64,000 nucleotides of DNA. Origin: Nocardia arizonensis (GTDB lineage: Bacteria > Actinomycetota > Actinomycetes > Mycobacteriales > Mycobacteriaceae). The stretch's first letter is position 1, and every line of letters starts with the position of its first letter. The notes beneath the pieces were generated by a model. That model had not been told where the DNA came from, searched no databases, and saw only the letters and a program-made list of their open reading frames with translations. The translations under genes were made by a program, and so were the position numbers. The stretch covers positions 174,865 to 238,864 of the forward strand of contig NZ_LGYZ01000027.1 of the NCBI RefSeq assembly GCF_001310275.1, given 5' to 3'. This document shows positions 19,019 through 28,463 of this stretch, piece after piece.

Positions 19019-19504
19019 ATGATCACGAACAGAAAAGTACAGCGAGTGCAGGGCACGGGAGCGGCGCTCTTTGTCGCCACCTCGGCTCTTCCGTTGTGGT
19101 ACCTCGTCATTCGCGAGGCCGACCGGATCGCCGGGTTGGACTCCGCGATCTTCGCGGCGTACGCGATTCTCGGTGCGGTAGCGGCGCTCTGCGCGATTCC
19201 GTTGCTGTTCACCAGCCATCGTGCACCCGCCTGGCTGCGGCATGCGGCAGTGACGATCCTGTCGCTCGGCGCGGCGGGCTTCGTCGTTCTCGGCGTGCTC
19301 GCGGCGTTCCGGGATCGGGACGGGAACTCCGACGCGATCGCATTCGAATTCGGGATATTCGGGTGCGCGTTGGCACTGCTCGCGTACCGCCTGCAAACCA
19401 GCTCCCGCGCGATCGAGGTCCCCCCGCTTTCTCCCGAGCAGAAACAAGCCCAACTGCGCGCACGGTTCGCCGAACTCCGAAGTGGTCGCAGCCCCGGTCC
19501 ATAG
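19019..19504 (+). CDS. Small integral membrane protein, unknown family
   Basis: Protein of 161 residues with four predicted membrane segments (about residues 12-32, 43-63, 76-96 and 106-124) and a charged cytoplasmic tail ending in EQKQAQLRARFAELRSG. No family motif is recognised. It follows the frameshifted ESX-type paralogue by 16 bases in the same direction, so it may be its former operon partner. The coding call rests on length, membrane pattern and high third-position GC. Confidence 0.6.
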   Translation: MITNRKVQRVQGTGAALFVATSALPLWYLVIREADRIAGLDSAIFAAYAILGAVAALCAIPLLFTSHRAPAWLRHAAVTILSLGAAGFVVLGVLAAFRDRDGNSDAIAFEFGIFGCALALLAYRLQTSSRAIEVPPLSPEQKQAQLRARFAELRSGRSPGP

Positions 19505-19650
19505 CCCGGCCGCCGCTGTCATAGTCGATGACGATCGGAGCAGCTCGAGGTCAGGCGGGGGCGAGGGCGAACCTGCCGGTGGTGGGGTCGGCGTAGCCGT
19601 GGTAGAGCAGGGGATGCGGCTGTCCACACAAAGGCGCAGGTAGCATAGCT

Positions 19651-20165
19651 ATGCTCGATATCGATGACGTCGCCGCTGGGCATGTGGTTCGGTTCCGGCG
19701 GTCGCCGAACGATCGGATCGTGCGGTCGCGCAAGCCCGCTCATCCGGCGATGGTGTCGGTGGCCGACTTCACCGAAGCGCAGCTGCTGTGTCGCCGCCGC
19801 GCTGGGACGAGCAACCGTTCGCGGGCGAAGCTGGAACGCACACGTTCGGGCGCGCATCTGTATCTGTTGGCGGGACGGATCAGGTGCGAGATCTGTGGTC
19901 GGCGGATGCAGGGCGAGACCGTGCATCAACATCCCTACTATCGGTGCCGCGCGAAGACCATCGCCCCCGGTAGCGCTCTGCTCGCCGAGCATCCCCGCAC
20001 GGTAAACTGCGTGAGGACCTCTTGGTGGGCCCGGTCGATAGCTGGCTGTCGAGCTTGTTCGGCCGCGAATACCGGGACCGCACGATCGCGGCCCTGCTCG
20101 CCGCCCAGCCCAGCGAGGACACCGACACCCGCCGCACGGGATTGAGGCAACGCATCACCGCCGGG
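19651..20165 (+). pseudogene. Large serine recombinase, C-terminal zinc-ribbon remnant
   Basis: The frame reads HPAMVSVADFTEAQLL, then YLLAGRIRCEICGRRMQG and HPYYRCRAK, the recombinase zinc-ribbon region with its paired cysteines. Near 20008, after HPRTVNCV, coding sense moves to another frame (EDLLVGPVDSWLSSLFG, RDRTIAALLAAQ), the coiled-coil tail of these integrases. The catalytic serine domain is absent and the frame is broken. Such enzymes integrate phages and conjugative elements, so a mobile element was once anchored nearby. Confidence 0.75.
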
Positions 20166-20221
20166 AGATATTGTCAAATCCTGTGTTGTGTCCTGAACGT
20201 GAAGGGGAGGTTGGTGTAGGA

Positions 20222-20540
20222 GACCGAACTGGAGCGGTGCTGTGTGGGAGATGAAGGTTTGGCCCTTCGGAGTCGCCCTGCAAGGGGGAGGCTTCAAACC
20301 GCCTCATGCTGTGTTGGTTGAAGACCGTCGTGGTGAACGATGAGGGAAAAGGCGTCGTGAGAGGCGTCAGGTGGGGATCGGGAAGACGAGCGTGAGCGAA
20401 TCGCTGATGACGTGTCGAAATTGACGAAGACGACATCGAAACCGGGGCGTCACAGGTGCTTCGGGATGAGCCTGGCCCTACGTGTCAGCCTGAGGTGAGT
20501 CCGCTGGTTCACAGCAACTCGGTGTTGTAGGGCGAGAGAT
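20222..20540. other. Structured non-coding stretch, possibly the 5' part of a group II intron
   Basis: No credible frame is seen. The GA-rich, repeat-like composition (AACGATGAGGG, AAAGGCGTCGTGAG, AGACGAGCGTGAGCGAA) recalls domain I of bacterial group II introns, where such motifs precede the maturase. No reverse-transcriptase gene follows. It overlaps the last codons of the minus-strand gene ending at 20478, whose C-terminus therefore looks altered by an insertion. This is an inference from sequence texture only. Confidence 0.3.
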
Positions 20541-21359
20541 GGATCGATCACCACGATGACTACCACCAGCAGTACGACGCGTCGGAGGGCCGGCGAGAAT
20601 GTCGGGATGGGTAGCAGTGACCCCGCTGCGGGCGGGCGACGGCGGCGGGCGTTCAGCCCGTCGGAGTACCTCCTCCGGGACCTCGGTACAGCGGTAGCTC
20701 TGCGCCAATGCCGAGCCGAGCAGCGCCGAAGCGGCGGTCGTCGCTGTCGGGCCGAAGGTGGCCAGGCCGTCGCGATCGGCGGCGTAGCGCATGAACCCGG
20801 CCACTGCCTTGTCGATCGCCGTGGTAATCACGATGTCGGTGAGGAACCCGCCGGGATGGGAGAGATCGACGAAGCCGATCAGGGCGTGTGGTCGTGTGCT
20901 TCCGGTGAATGTGCACACCAGGACGGCTTCGTCGCCGAATATGTCGGCGAACTGATGGGCGCTCTCGATCCGGACCTGGCCGAGCTGGTCGGACCAGCGC
21001 GGTTCGCTTGCGCCCGCAGCGGAGAGTCGCCCCGCCACCTGAGTGGCCGCGGCCCGCGCCCGCGCAGTGGGCGCGAGCGTCGCCAGTGTGCGCGCCAGTG
21101 CGAGAAACTCCGGTCGAGGGCGCTCGGCGAGCGTCTCCAGGAACCCGAGTACCACGGCCTCGTCTTCGCCGGGGTCGTCGCGCCCGGTCAGCTCCGCGAC
21201 GAGCCCGGCGGCGAACACCTCGGTGCCGAGCGGATCGGATTCGGCGCGCAGCGACCGCATCGTCCGGCCGATGGCGGCGAGGTGACCCTCGATCGGGTCC
21301 TTTCGGTCACCATTTCCCTTGCGCTTGTGCCCCTTGCGCTTTCGGCTCACCGGGCTCAC
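20478..21359 (-). CDS. Hypothetical protein coupled to CobW GTPase
   Basis: Protein of about 293 residues from a GTG at 21359 that overlaps the CobW stop (GTGA). It begins with a very basic block ([11 protein letters not shown]), then a helical region ([31 protein letters not shown]) and an alpha/beta part containing [20 protein letters not shown] and [19 protein letters not shown] do not recognise the family. The last 50 or so residues are Ser/Pro-rich and run into the structured stretch at 20222-20540, so the natural C-terminus may be lost. Coupling to a Zur-boxed CobW gene suggests it is made under zinc starvation. Confidence 0.7.
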   Translation of the reverse strand: MSPVSRKRKGHKRKGNGDRKDPIEGHLAAIGRTMRSLRAESDPLGTEVFAAGLVAELTGRDDPGEDEAVVLGFLETLAERPRPEFLALARTLATLAPTARARAAATQVAGRLSAAGASEPRWSDQLGQVRIESAHQFADIFGDEAVLVCTFTGSTRPHALIGFVDLSHPGGFLTDIVITTAIDKAVAGFMRYAADRDGLATFGPTATTAASALLGSALAQSYRCTEVPEEVLRRAERPPPSPARSGVTATHPDILAGPPTRRTAGGSHRGDRSISRPTTPSCCEPADSPQADT

Positions 21360-22516
21360 GGGTGCGCGTGCGCCAGGCTGGGCTCCCAGCGCGGCAGCGG
21401 GTCGGGGTAACCGACCCATTCCTCGGGTCCGGCCGCTAGTTCGGCGTCGGTGAGCAGCGCCTGCTCCAGCAGGGCGCGCGGCGCCCGCTTCTCCAGCTGC
21501 ACGCCGATCAGCACGATCTCCTGGCCGGGAACGAGCTCGGTGTCCGCCCAGGCCGCGGCCGGCTCGATGGTCAGGTTGGGGCCTGCGTGTGACCACACCG
21601 CGGCGATCTCCGGCCTGCTGGCGATCCAGCAGCATCCCTTGCTGCGCAGCAATCCGTTCAGCGCGTCCAGCGCCGCCTGCAGCCGCTGCGGGTGGAACGG
21701 GCGATCGCTGCGGAAGACCGTGCTGCTGATCCCGTACTCCTCGGTCTCGGGAGTGTGCCCGCCTGCCAGTTCGTCCTCCCAGCCGGGCATCCCGTGGGCC
21801 GCGGCGGGGTCGAACTTCCCGGTGCCGAGCACCTTGTCCAGGTCGATTTCCCCTTTGCGCACCCGGACGACCTCGGCGTGCGGATTCAGCCGGCGCAGCG
21901 TCGCCTCGGTGGCGCCTGCCGTCTTCTCCGAGACCAGGTCGGTCTTGCTGAGCAGGATGATGTCGGCGAACTCGACCTGGTCGACCAGCAGGTCCGAGAT
22001 CGAGCGGGTATCGCCCTCGCCCGCCTCCAGCTCGCGGTCGCGCAGCAGCTCGCCGCGCGCCAGCTCCGGCAGGAAGGTCGCCGCGTCGACGACGGTCACC
22101 ATGGTGTCGAGCCGGGCGACGCTGGACAGCGAGTAGCCGTCCTCGAATTCCCACTCGAAGCTGGCGGCCACGGGCATCGGTTCGGAGATGCCGGTGGACT
22201 CGATCACGATGTAGTCGAAGCGGCCCTCCTGGGCGAGTCGCGCCACCGACTCGATGAGGTCCTCGCGCAGCGTGCAGCAGATGCAGCCGTTGGTGAGCTC
22301 GACGAGTTTCTCCTCGGTGCGGTCGAGGGTGGCGGCGCCTGCCAGCGGGCCGTCCACCAGCTGGGCGTCGATGTTCACCTCGCTCATGTCGTTGACGATG
22401 ACCGCGACCCGGATCCCGCCGCGGTTGGACAGGATGTGGTTGAGCAGTGTCGTCTTGCCCGCGCCGAGGAAGCCGGACAGGACGGTGACGGGGATGCGAG
22501 TGGAAGGTTTCTGCAT
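21356..22516 (-). CDS. CobW/ZNG-type GTPase (zinc-responsive metallochaperone)
   Basis: GTPase of 386 residues. P-loop GFLGAGKTT (Lys21), metal-binding GCICC at 77-81, switch/Walker B region [11 protein letters not shown], nucleotide-specificity motif LLSKTD and a C-terminal CobW domain ending in a His/Pro-rich tail (LAHAHP). The family delivers zinc, or another metal, to client proteins. ATG at 22516 is preferred over 22603 because the protein then begins right at the P-loop strand, and the Zur-like palindrome lies 6 bases upstream, within what a longer frame would translate. The gene is therefore predicted to be switched on by zinc limitation. It is coupled to the downstream hypothetical gene. 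Confidence 0.9.
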   Translation of the reverse strand: MQKPSTRIPVTVLSGFLGAGKTTLLNHILSNRGGIRVAVIVNDMSEVNIDAQLVDGPLAGAATLDRTEEKLVELTNGCICCTLREDLIESVARLAQEGRFDYIVIESTGISEPMPVAASFEWEFEDGYSLSSVARLDTMVTVVDAATFLPELARGELLRDRELEAGEGDTRSISDLLVDQVEFADIILLSKTDLVSEKTAGATEATLRRLNPHAEVVRVRKGEIDLDKVLGTGKFDPAAAHGMPGWEDELAGGHTPETEEYGISSTVFRSDRPFHPQRLQAALDALNGLLRSKGCCWIASRPEIAAVWSHAGPNLTIEPAAAWADTELVPGQEIVLIGVQLEKRAPRALLEQALLTDAELAAGPEEWVGYPDPLPRWEPSLAHAHP

Positions 22517-22521
22517 GCCAA

Positions 22522-22540
22522 AATGATAACCGTTTTCATT
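22522..22540 (-). promoter_or_regulatory. Zur operator of the CobW gene
   Basis: On the + strand the 19 bases read AATGATAAC-C-GTTTTCATT, two 9-base arms around one base with a single mismatch. This matches the actinobacterial/mycobacterial Zur box pattern (TGAAAA...TTTTCA). It lies immediately upstream of the CobW start and would block transcription when zinc is plentiful. Confidence 0.8.
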
Positions 22541-22838
22541 AACGACGAGCTCGCGCCTTACCGTCGGCGCGGGCCATGCCGACTGCACAGCACGCGCAGC
22601 CACGTTGCGACGGAACGGAACTGCGCGGCGCAGCCCGGGCGCTCATACCGGACGGCCTGCGTCAGGCGATCGACGCACGGTGGATGCCTCGATCGATGTC
22701 CGGGGTTCGTATGCAGGGGTGGCCGGTCAGCCGTGTGTGGCCACGATCGCTGCCCGGTACCACTGATTCCCGGGCAGGTGGGCGGTCGGGGTGCTGCCGG
22801 ATTGCGGATGCGGGGAGCTCTGTTACATTTATTGGTAA

Positions 22839-22853
22839 TGATTCCCATTTTGG
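22839..22853 (+). promoter_or_regulatory. Weak Zur-like site upstream of the zinc-binding lipoprotein
   Basis: TGATTCCCATTTTGG keeps the ATTTT right half and the TGA of the left half of the Zur pattern but is poorly symmetric. It lies about 60 bases before the start of a zinc-uptake-type gene, the right place for an operator. Tentative. Confidence 0.35.
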
Positions 22854-22912
22854 TCTGAGGTTCCGCCCGTCGGGTGGCCTCCGGATCATCGCTGTGCCAG
22901 GAGCGTTCCCGA

Positions 22913-23794
22913 GTGAATAGCCGTTTCGTCCTGAAGTTCGTGTGCCTCGCCGTTGGGGTGGCAACGGTCGCGGCGTTGTCCTCCTGTGGTGACTCCGAGG
23001 ATTCCGACAAGCCGAGCGTGGTCGCCTCAACCAATGTGTGGGGCGACATCACGGCTGCCATCGCGGGGCCGGACGCCACCGTGACCTCGATCATCACCGA
23101 CCCGGCCGCCGATCCTCATTCACATGAGACCTCCGCGGTCGAATCGGCGAAGATCAGCGATGCCGATCTGGTGGTCTTCAACGGTGGCGGCTACGACGAG
23201 TTCGTGGAGAAGGCGATCGAAGGCAAGGGCAAGCGCGCCGTCGAGGCGTTCAGCGCGCGCGTCGATACCGCGGACGAGAACGAACACCTTTGGTACGACC
23301 TGCCGACCGTCTCGGTGGTCATCGATCGAATCGCCGCCACCCTCGGTGAACTCGACACCGCGCACGCGCCGGAATACACCGAACGCGCCGCCGCCTTCAA
23401 AACCCGGCTGAACGGCATCTCGGCGATCACCGACAAGATCGCCGCCGAACATCCCGGCACCCCTGTGCTCCAAACCGAACCGCTGGCCCATTACATGCTG
23501 CAAGCGGCGAAGGCCCAGGACCGCACCCCGCACGAGTTCCAGGAAGCCATCGAGCAGGACACAGACCCGGCCCCCGCCGACGTCGCGGCCACCCGCGACC
23601 TGCTGGCAGGCAAGCAGGTGCGTGCGCTGGTCTTCAACGTGCAGACCGAGGACAAGATCACCCGCGATCTGCGCGATGTCGCCCGCGCCAGCGGGATCAC
23701 GGTGGTCGAGGTGACCGAAACCTTGCCGAACGGCGTCGATTTCATTCAGTGGCAGACCTCGAACGCCCAAGCGTTGGCCGCCGCGCTGAAATGA
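22913..23794 (+). CDS. Zinc ABC-transporter substrate-binding lipoprotein (ZnuA/AztC type)
   Basis: Lipoprotein of 293 residues. GTG at 22913 has AGGAG 9 bases upstream, and lipobox LSSC puts the lipidated Cys at 25. The fold is cluster A-I (metal-binding): KPSVVASTNVWGDI at the start of the mature domain, the His pair in DPHSHE (69 and 71), a further His in ENEHLWYD, the long helix near 150-180 and LVFNVQTEDKIT in the second lobe. It should capture zinc (or manganese) outside the membrane for an ABC importer. No permease or ATPase gene follows: the next sequence is decayed. The protein would need partners encoded elsewhere, or the operon was truncated. Confidence 0.88.
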   Translation: MNSRFVLKFVCLAVGVATVAALSSCGDSEDSDKPSVVASTNVWGDITAAIAGPDATVTSIITDPAADPHSHETSAVESAKISDADLVVFNGGGYDEFVEKAIEGKGKRAVEAFSARVDTADENEHLWYDLPTVSVVIDRIAATLGELDTAHAPEYTERAAAFKTRLNGISAITDKIAAEHPGTPVLQTEPLAHYMLQAAKAQDRTPHEFQEAIEQDTDPAPADVAATRDLLAGKQVRALVFNVQTEDKITRDLRDVARASGITVVEVTETLPNGVDFIQWQTSNAQALAAALK

Positions 23795-24037
23795 CCTCCG
23801 GGATGTGCGTCAGGTATCGGGCCCGATCGCGCGATCGTGGCGAACTGCTGTCCGGCAGACGCCCATATCGTGCGGTGCACCGCGGCGAGGCATCCGGGGG
23901 AACAGCAGGGGATGGTCCGGGTGGAATGGGCCGCCGGGCTGTTGTCGATGGGTTCGGTCGGAGGTCCGGGGTGACACTGGCGGCGACCTCGATCGGTATC
24001 TCTGTCGGCCTGCGCCCCAGGACTTGGAGTCCACTTC

Positions 24038-24106
24038 ATGTCAGGAGAGCTCGATGCAGAGGTGACGTTCTCGATCGGTGAGGTGGCCGGCCGCTTCGGC
24101 GTGGAG
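24038..24106 (+). pseudogene. MerR-family regulator, N-terminal fragment
   Basis: About 23 codons (ending EVTFSIGEVAGRFGVE) match the first helix-turn-helix of MerR-family activators. The sequence then passes into the reverse of the MFS remnant. It is probably the former regulator of the MFS gene, whose promoter still has a MerR-type layout. Confidence 0.55.
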
Positions 24107-25134
24107 GTTTCCAAGGTGGGGCCACGACGACTAACGACCTTGCCCGCGATGGCCGCGACGAGACAGATCGACACGGTCAGCGGCCGAAACCCCCGTAGAA
24201 ATCGCCGAATAGCCTCGTGCCTGTTGCAGGTACAACGACAACAGGAAGAACGCCGCGCTCGAACCGAACCCGAGTACGAACGAGGCGCCGTTTCGGAATA
24301 CTGAATTTCGGATCCGCGAACAAGGCCATCGGCAGCATCGGATGGTCGACGCGGCGTTCGACGACGACGAACGCGATCAGCGCGCACAGCCCCCACCGAC
24401 GCCGCTATCGTCACCGGCGACCTCTATCCCCGTTCGCCGCCCGCGATCATGCCGTAGGTGAGAGTCGACAGTGCCCCCAGCCCGAGAAGCTGGCCGGGAA
24501 GGTCGAGTGAGCGAGTGTCCGGATCGAAGCTTTCCGGAAGCGATCGCGGGATCAGCACGATGGCCACGGCGGCGATCGGCACGTTGATCACGAAGATCGC
24601 GCGCCAGTCGAGTTGATCCACGAGCACACCGCCGAGCACCGGACCCAGCGCTATGGACGAGCCGCCGATCGCGTCGTTGAGGCCGATCATCCTGGCGCGC
24701 AACGCTTCCTCTGGAAACGCTTGCACCAGCAGCGACAGCGAACCGGTGAACAAGACAGCGCCCGCACCACCCTGTATGGCCCGGGCGGCGATCAGAACCT
24801 CGATGCCGGGCGCGACCGCGCAGCCCGCCGACGCGATCGCGAACAACACCATCCCGGCAAGATAGACACGACGCCGCCCGAAACGATCGCCCGAACTGCC
24901 CGCCCCGAGCAACAGCGCCGACAACACCACTGTGTAGGCGTTGACCACCCATTGAAGATCACCGGTCGAAGCGTCGAGATCACCGCCGATCGAAGGCAGC
25001 GCGACCGCCACGATGGTGGCATCGAGCAGAGCCATGAACGCCCCGAATGTCAAGCCGATGAAGGCGATCCGGCTCGACTTCCCGCTGATACTGTCACCGC
25101 TGGACGACAGCCGATTCTGGCCGACTGGATTCAT
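24107..25134 (-). pseudogene. MFS drug-efflux transporter (DHA2), 3' half decayed
   Basis: From ATG 25134, 236 residues read cleanly: GAFMALLDATIVAVALPSIG (DHA2 signature), GDRFGRRRVYLAGM (loop 2-3 motif), RAIQGGAGAVLFTGSLSLL and WRAIFVINVPIA. The frame closes at 24424, after helix 7 or so. Transporter-like pieces continue in other frames downstream (LSLYLQQARGYSAI-like sequence, then RPLTVSICLVAAIAG near 24170) until the MerR fragment at about 24106. The protein would lack half its helices. An intact homologue would be about 470 residues. Confidence 0.72.
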
Positions 25135-25140
25135 GACCGC

Positions 25141-25171
25141 ACCTTGCCAGCTGAAGTCGACTTCATGTCAA
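25141..25171 (-). promoter_or_regulatory. MerR-type promoter with 14-bp palindrome
   Basis: Read on the minus strand: TTGACA (25171-25166), then the perfect palindrome TGAAGTCGACTTCA (25165-25152), then CAAGGT as -10 (25146-25141). The spacer is 19 bases, the elongated spacing that MerR-family activators correct by twisting DNA. It drives the broken MFS gene. The only MerR sequence nearby is a 23-codon scrap. Confidence 0.6.
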
Positions 25172-25422
25172 CCTCCGGCGCCGGACGGTATTCACCTCGG
25201 ATGCGGGGAATGAACGACGGATTCGAGCCGAACATCCAGCCCGGCAGGCGCAGACCGCAACATGTGTCAGCCGTCGGAGCTGTGGTCGATCGCATACGAG
25301 TACGCAGCTCGATTCGCCGTGCCTGTTGGGCGTGGTCCTGTCGGGTGTTCGAGCACCGGTGGGTTACCCTGCTCGGTGTTGAATACGAATGTCGTTTCTG
25401 ACAAGAAAGCGGGTGTCATTCA

Positions 25423-26394
25423 GTGAAGATCGCCTTCGTCGGCAAAGGGGGCAGCGGCAAGACCACACTGTCGTCTCTGTTCGTCCGCCATCTGGTCGAA
25501 CAGGGCTTACCCACGCTGGCCGTCGACGCCGACATCAACCAGCATCTGGCTGCCGCGCTCGGCGCCGGTGATGAAGAATCGCTCGCCCTTCCGACACTCA
25601 GCGCGCATCTGCTGTTGATCAAAGACTATCTGCGCGGCGACAACCCGCGTATCGCGACGGCGGAGGCGATGATCAAGACCACGCCGCCGGGCTCGGGTTC
25701 GCGGTTGCTCGGTGTCGTGGAGGACAATCCGATCTATGCCGCGTGCGTGCGCGAGGTCGGTGGCGCGCGACTGGCGGTAACCGGCCCGTTCACCGAGGAG
25801 GACCTGGGCGTGGCGTGCTATCACTCCAAGGTCGGCGCGGCCGAGTTGCTGCTCAACCATATGGTCGACGGGCCGGGGGAGTACGTGGTGGTCGATATGA
25901 CCGCAGGCGCCGATTCCTTCGCTTCCGGGCTGTTCACCCGCTTCGACCTGACCGTCCTGGTATGTGAGCCGACTTTGCGCAGTGTCGGCGTCTACCGTCA
26001 ATACCTCGGCTACGCCAAGGATTTCGGCATCCGCGTCGCCGTCATCGGAAACAAGGTCTGCGACGACGACGATCTGGCGTTCCTGCGTGAGCAGGTCGGC
26101 GAGAATCTATTGTGCTGGGTCGGCCGTTCCGGGCACGTGCGCGCGGCCGAGCGAGGCATGATCCGGCCGATCACCGAACTCGAGCCCAGCAACCTGGCCG
26201 CACTAGCCACCATCCGCGCGACCGTGGACGCGACGACGCGGGACTGGGTCGTCTACCAGCGACAGGCCGTCGAGTTCCATCTGCGCAACGCACGGGCATG
26301 GGCGGGCGAGGACGCGGCCCAACAAGTGGATCCGGGTTTCGTGCCCGGCCCGCATATGCGGAGCCGCAGACCGTTGCTCGACCATCGGGTGTGA
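25423..26394 (+). CDS. CooC/MinD-like P-loop ATPase
   Basis: Protein of 323 residues with a deviant Walker A at the very N-terminus (FVGKGGSGKTT, Lys8 and Lys13), VDADINQHL after strand 2, VVVDMTAGADSF as Walker B and the switch region VLVCEPTLRSVGVY. These match the CooC branch of SIMIBI ATPases, which dimerise on ATP and insert nickel or help mature metalloenzymes. The GTG/ATG context gives a start directly at the P-loop strand. No CO dehydrogenase, hydrogenase or urease gene is next to it, so its client is unknown; the zinc-handling neighbours hint at metal delivery. The C-terminal 30 residues are basic and disordered. Confidence 0.8.
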   Translation: MKIAFVGKGGSGKTTLSSLFVRHLVEQGLPTLAVDADINQHLAAALGAGDEESLALPTLSAHLLLIKDYLRGDNPRIATAEAMIKTTPPGSGSRLLGVVEDNPIYAACVREVGGARLAVTGPFTEEDLGVACYHSKVGAAELLLNHMVDGPGEYVVVDMTAGADSFASGLFTRFDLTVLVCEPTLRSVGVYRQYLGYAKDFGIRVAVIGNKVCDDDDLAFLREQVGENLLCWVGRSGHVRAAERGMIRPITELEPSNLAALATIRATVDATTRDWVVYQRQAVEFHLRNARAWAGEDAAQQVDPGFVPGPHMRSRRPLLDHRV

Positions 26395-26686
26395 CAGATC
26401 GGCCGAGCGGGGAGTGCCGTCCCGCGGTCGGTCCGTCGCCTCGTCGGACGGTTCGCGCTCCTCACCATCTGGCAGTAATCCGGCTCGGTGGCCGCCTTCA
26501 CCACGACGGCATCTGTCCGGACGAGGGCGGGTGAGCCTAGGATTATCGCGAACAACGTGGACGTGCGTCGGTCAGTGGCGCCGTCCTGATCCTGGTGATC
26601 CCGGCGAAACGGAATCGGGTCGGTCCTGTGAATGGGTTTGTACAGAGGCCGACTCGATGGTTGTCGGTGACCGATAAGGGGAGGCA

Positions 26687-27691
26687 GTGCTCGCGCAGAA
26701 CGGGGTGAACTCGGTACGGACGAGGGTGTCCTCGACCTACGTGCTGGCGATTCTGGTCGTGGTGGGATTGGCCCTCCGGGGTCCGCTGGTTCGTGCGGTG
26801 GAGGGGTCGCCGCGGTGGCAGACGGCGGTGACTATCTTCGCGGGTGTCTTCGTCCAGGCGGTGCCGTTCCTCGTGTTCGGCGTGCTCGTCAGTGGTCTGA
26901 TCGCGGCGCTGGTCTCCCCCGAGCTGCTGCGAAAGGTGTTGCCGCGTAACCGGTCCGCGGCGATCGGCGTCGCCGGTCTCGCGGGTGCGGCACTGCCGGG
27001 CTGTGAATGCGGTGTGGTCCCGGTGGCACGGCGGCTGGCCGATCAGGGCGCGCCGAGCGCGGCGGCGTTGGCGTTCATGCTGTCCGCGCCCGCGATCAAC
27101 CCGGTGGTCCTGGTCGCGACGGCGGTGGCCTTCCCGGGGGAGCCGGGCATGGTCGCCGCGCGGTTCACCGGTTCGCTGGCCACCGCGGTGGTGATGGGCC
27201 TGATCTGGTCGCGGATCGGGCGTCCGGGATGGATGCTCGCGCGCCGCGGCCGGCACGACCACGAGGGGATCGGGCGCTCGCGGTGGGAGGTCTTCACCGA
27301 GGCCGCACGTCATGATCTGTTGCAGGCCGGTGCGTTTCTCGTGCTCGGCGCGGCGGCGGCGGCCGCGCTGCGGGTGCTCGTGCCGCCGTCGTGGTACGAA
27401 CACCTCGCGGGCCGGATGGTGCTGGCCGTGCTGGTGCTGGCGATTCTCGCGATCGTGCTCGCGTTGTGTTCGGAGGCCGACGCTTTCGTCGCGGCGAGCA
27501 TGTCGACGCTGCCGCTGCTGCCGCGGCTGGTGTTCCTGGTGGTCGGTCCCGCAGTCGATGTGAAGCTGTTCGCCATGCAGGCCGGAAGCTTCGGGCGCGG
27601 TTTCGCCGCGCGGTTCGCGCCGTTGACGTTCGTGGTGGCGGTGGCGTGCGGTACCGTCGCCGGCTTGATCTTCCTCGGAGGTGCTCGATGA
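26687..27691 (+). CDS. DUF318/UPF0718 (ArsP_1-like) permease
   Basis: Membrane protein of up to 334 residues with about eight predicted helices. The signature is GAALPGCECGVVPVARRL near residue 105, the conserved CxC-containing segment of the DUF318 permease family, mirrored in the second half by LALCSEADAFVAASM. The proteins come with a YcgQ/TIGR03943 partner, here overlapping by ATGA, and are proposed metal or metalloid exporters or importers. GTG at 26687 lies very close to AAGGGGAGG; a second in-frame GTG at 26705 is possible. The zinc-regulon surroundings suggest a metal role, but I see no Zur box in front. Confidence 0.82.
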   Translation: MLAQNGVNSVRTRVSSTYVLAILVVVGLALRGPLVRAVEGSPRWQTAVTIFAGVFVQAVPFLVFGVLVSGLIAALVSPELLRKVLPRNRSAAIGVAGLAGAALPGCECGVVPVARRLADQGAPSAAALAFMLSAPAINPVVLVATAVAFPGEPGMVAARFTGSLATAVVMGLIWSRIGRPGWMLARRGRHDHEGIGRSRWEVFTEAARHDLLQAGAFLVLGAAAAAALRVLVPPSWYEHLAGRMVLAVLVLAILAIVLALCSEADAFVAASMSTLPLLPRLVFLVVGPAVDVKLFAMQAGSFGRGFAARFAPLTFVVAVACGTVAGLIFLGGAR

Positions 27692-28449
27692 GGCGGGAGG
27701 CCCAGAACCTGCTGTTGCTGCTCGTTGGCGCCACGGTGTTGTGGGTGACCCTCGACGGCGTGTATCTGCGCTACGTGAAGCCGGGCCTGTATCCGTTCCT
27801 CGTGGCCAGCGGTATCGGGTTCGTCGGGCTGGCGCTGGTGGCAATCGCGCGTGACGTCCGCCGCGGCACAGCGGTCGCGGATTCCGACCACGACCACGAC
27901 CACGGTACCGGCCGCGCCGTGTGGCTGCTGCTGATCCCGGTGGCGGTTCTGCTGGTGATCACTCCGCCCCCGCTGGGCGCGGAGGCGGCCGTGACGAGTT
28001 CCCCGGTCGAGGTGGTGCCACGCGTCGAGCGTGCGGCGCCTCCTCAGCAGCGGCCGTTTCCGCCCCTGCCAGACGAGCCGGCGCCGCGGCTGTCGTTCGT
28101 GGACCTGATGAATCGGGCCTACCTCGATTCGACGCACTCCCTGGAGGGTCGCGAGATAACCATCAGCGGGTTCGTCATGCGCCCCGACGATCTCGCACTG
28201 GAAAAACCCGACACTGCCGCAGCCGACCTGGCTCGCGTGGTGATCACCTGCTGCGTCGCCGACGCCCGCTACGTCCGGGTCCACCTCGAGGGCATGACCG
28301 AGGTGATCGAGGACGACGCCTGGCTCGAGGTGCGCGGTGTCGTGCGCACCGATGCCACGCTCGACGATTCGGATCACACGCCAACCCTCATCGTCACCCA
28401 CTACGAGCGGGTCCCGGCCCCCGACAGCCGCTACGAACGCACGCGATAA
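27688..28449 (+). CDS. TIGR03943/YcgQ family membrane partner of DUF318 permease
   Basis: Protein of 253 residues. Two N-terminal helices, then a His/Asp-rich cytoplasmic loop (SDHDHDHGTG) that could bind metal, a third helix (WLLLIPVAVLLVI), a proline-rich linker and an extracytoplasmic OB-like domain with EGREITISGFVM and VVITCCVADARYV; the CC pair is typical of the family. The ATG overlaps the permease stop (ATGA), so the pair is one unit. The role follows the permease; biochemistry is not established. Confidence 0.85.
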   Translation: MRREAQNLLLLLVGATVLWVTLDGVYLRYVKPGLYPFLVASGIGFVGLALVAIARDVRRGTAVADSDHDHDHGTGRAVWLLLIPVAVLLVITPPPLGAEAAVTSSPVEVVPRVERAAPPQQRPFPPLPDEPAPRLSFVDLMNRAYLDSTHSLEGREITISGFVMRPDDLALEKPDTAAADLARVVITCCVADARYVRVHLEGMTEVIEDDAWLEVRGVVRTDATLDDSDHTPTLIVTHYERVPAPDSRYERTR

Positions 28450-28463
28450 CACCGGTGCACCAC

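Noticed and set aside
22604..22858. Small frames in both directions between the CobW gene and zinc lipoprotein
   Set aside because: No ribosome sites and basic, low-complexity translations; the region is better explained as a regulatory gap.
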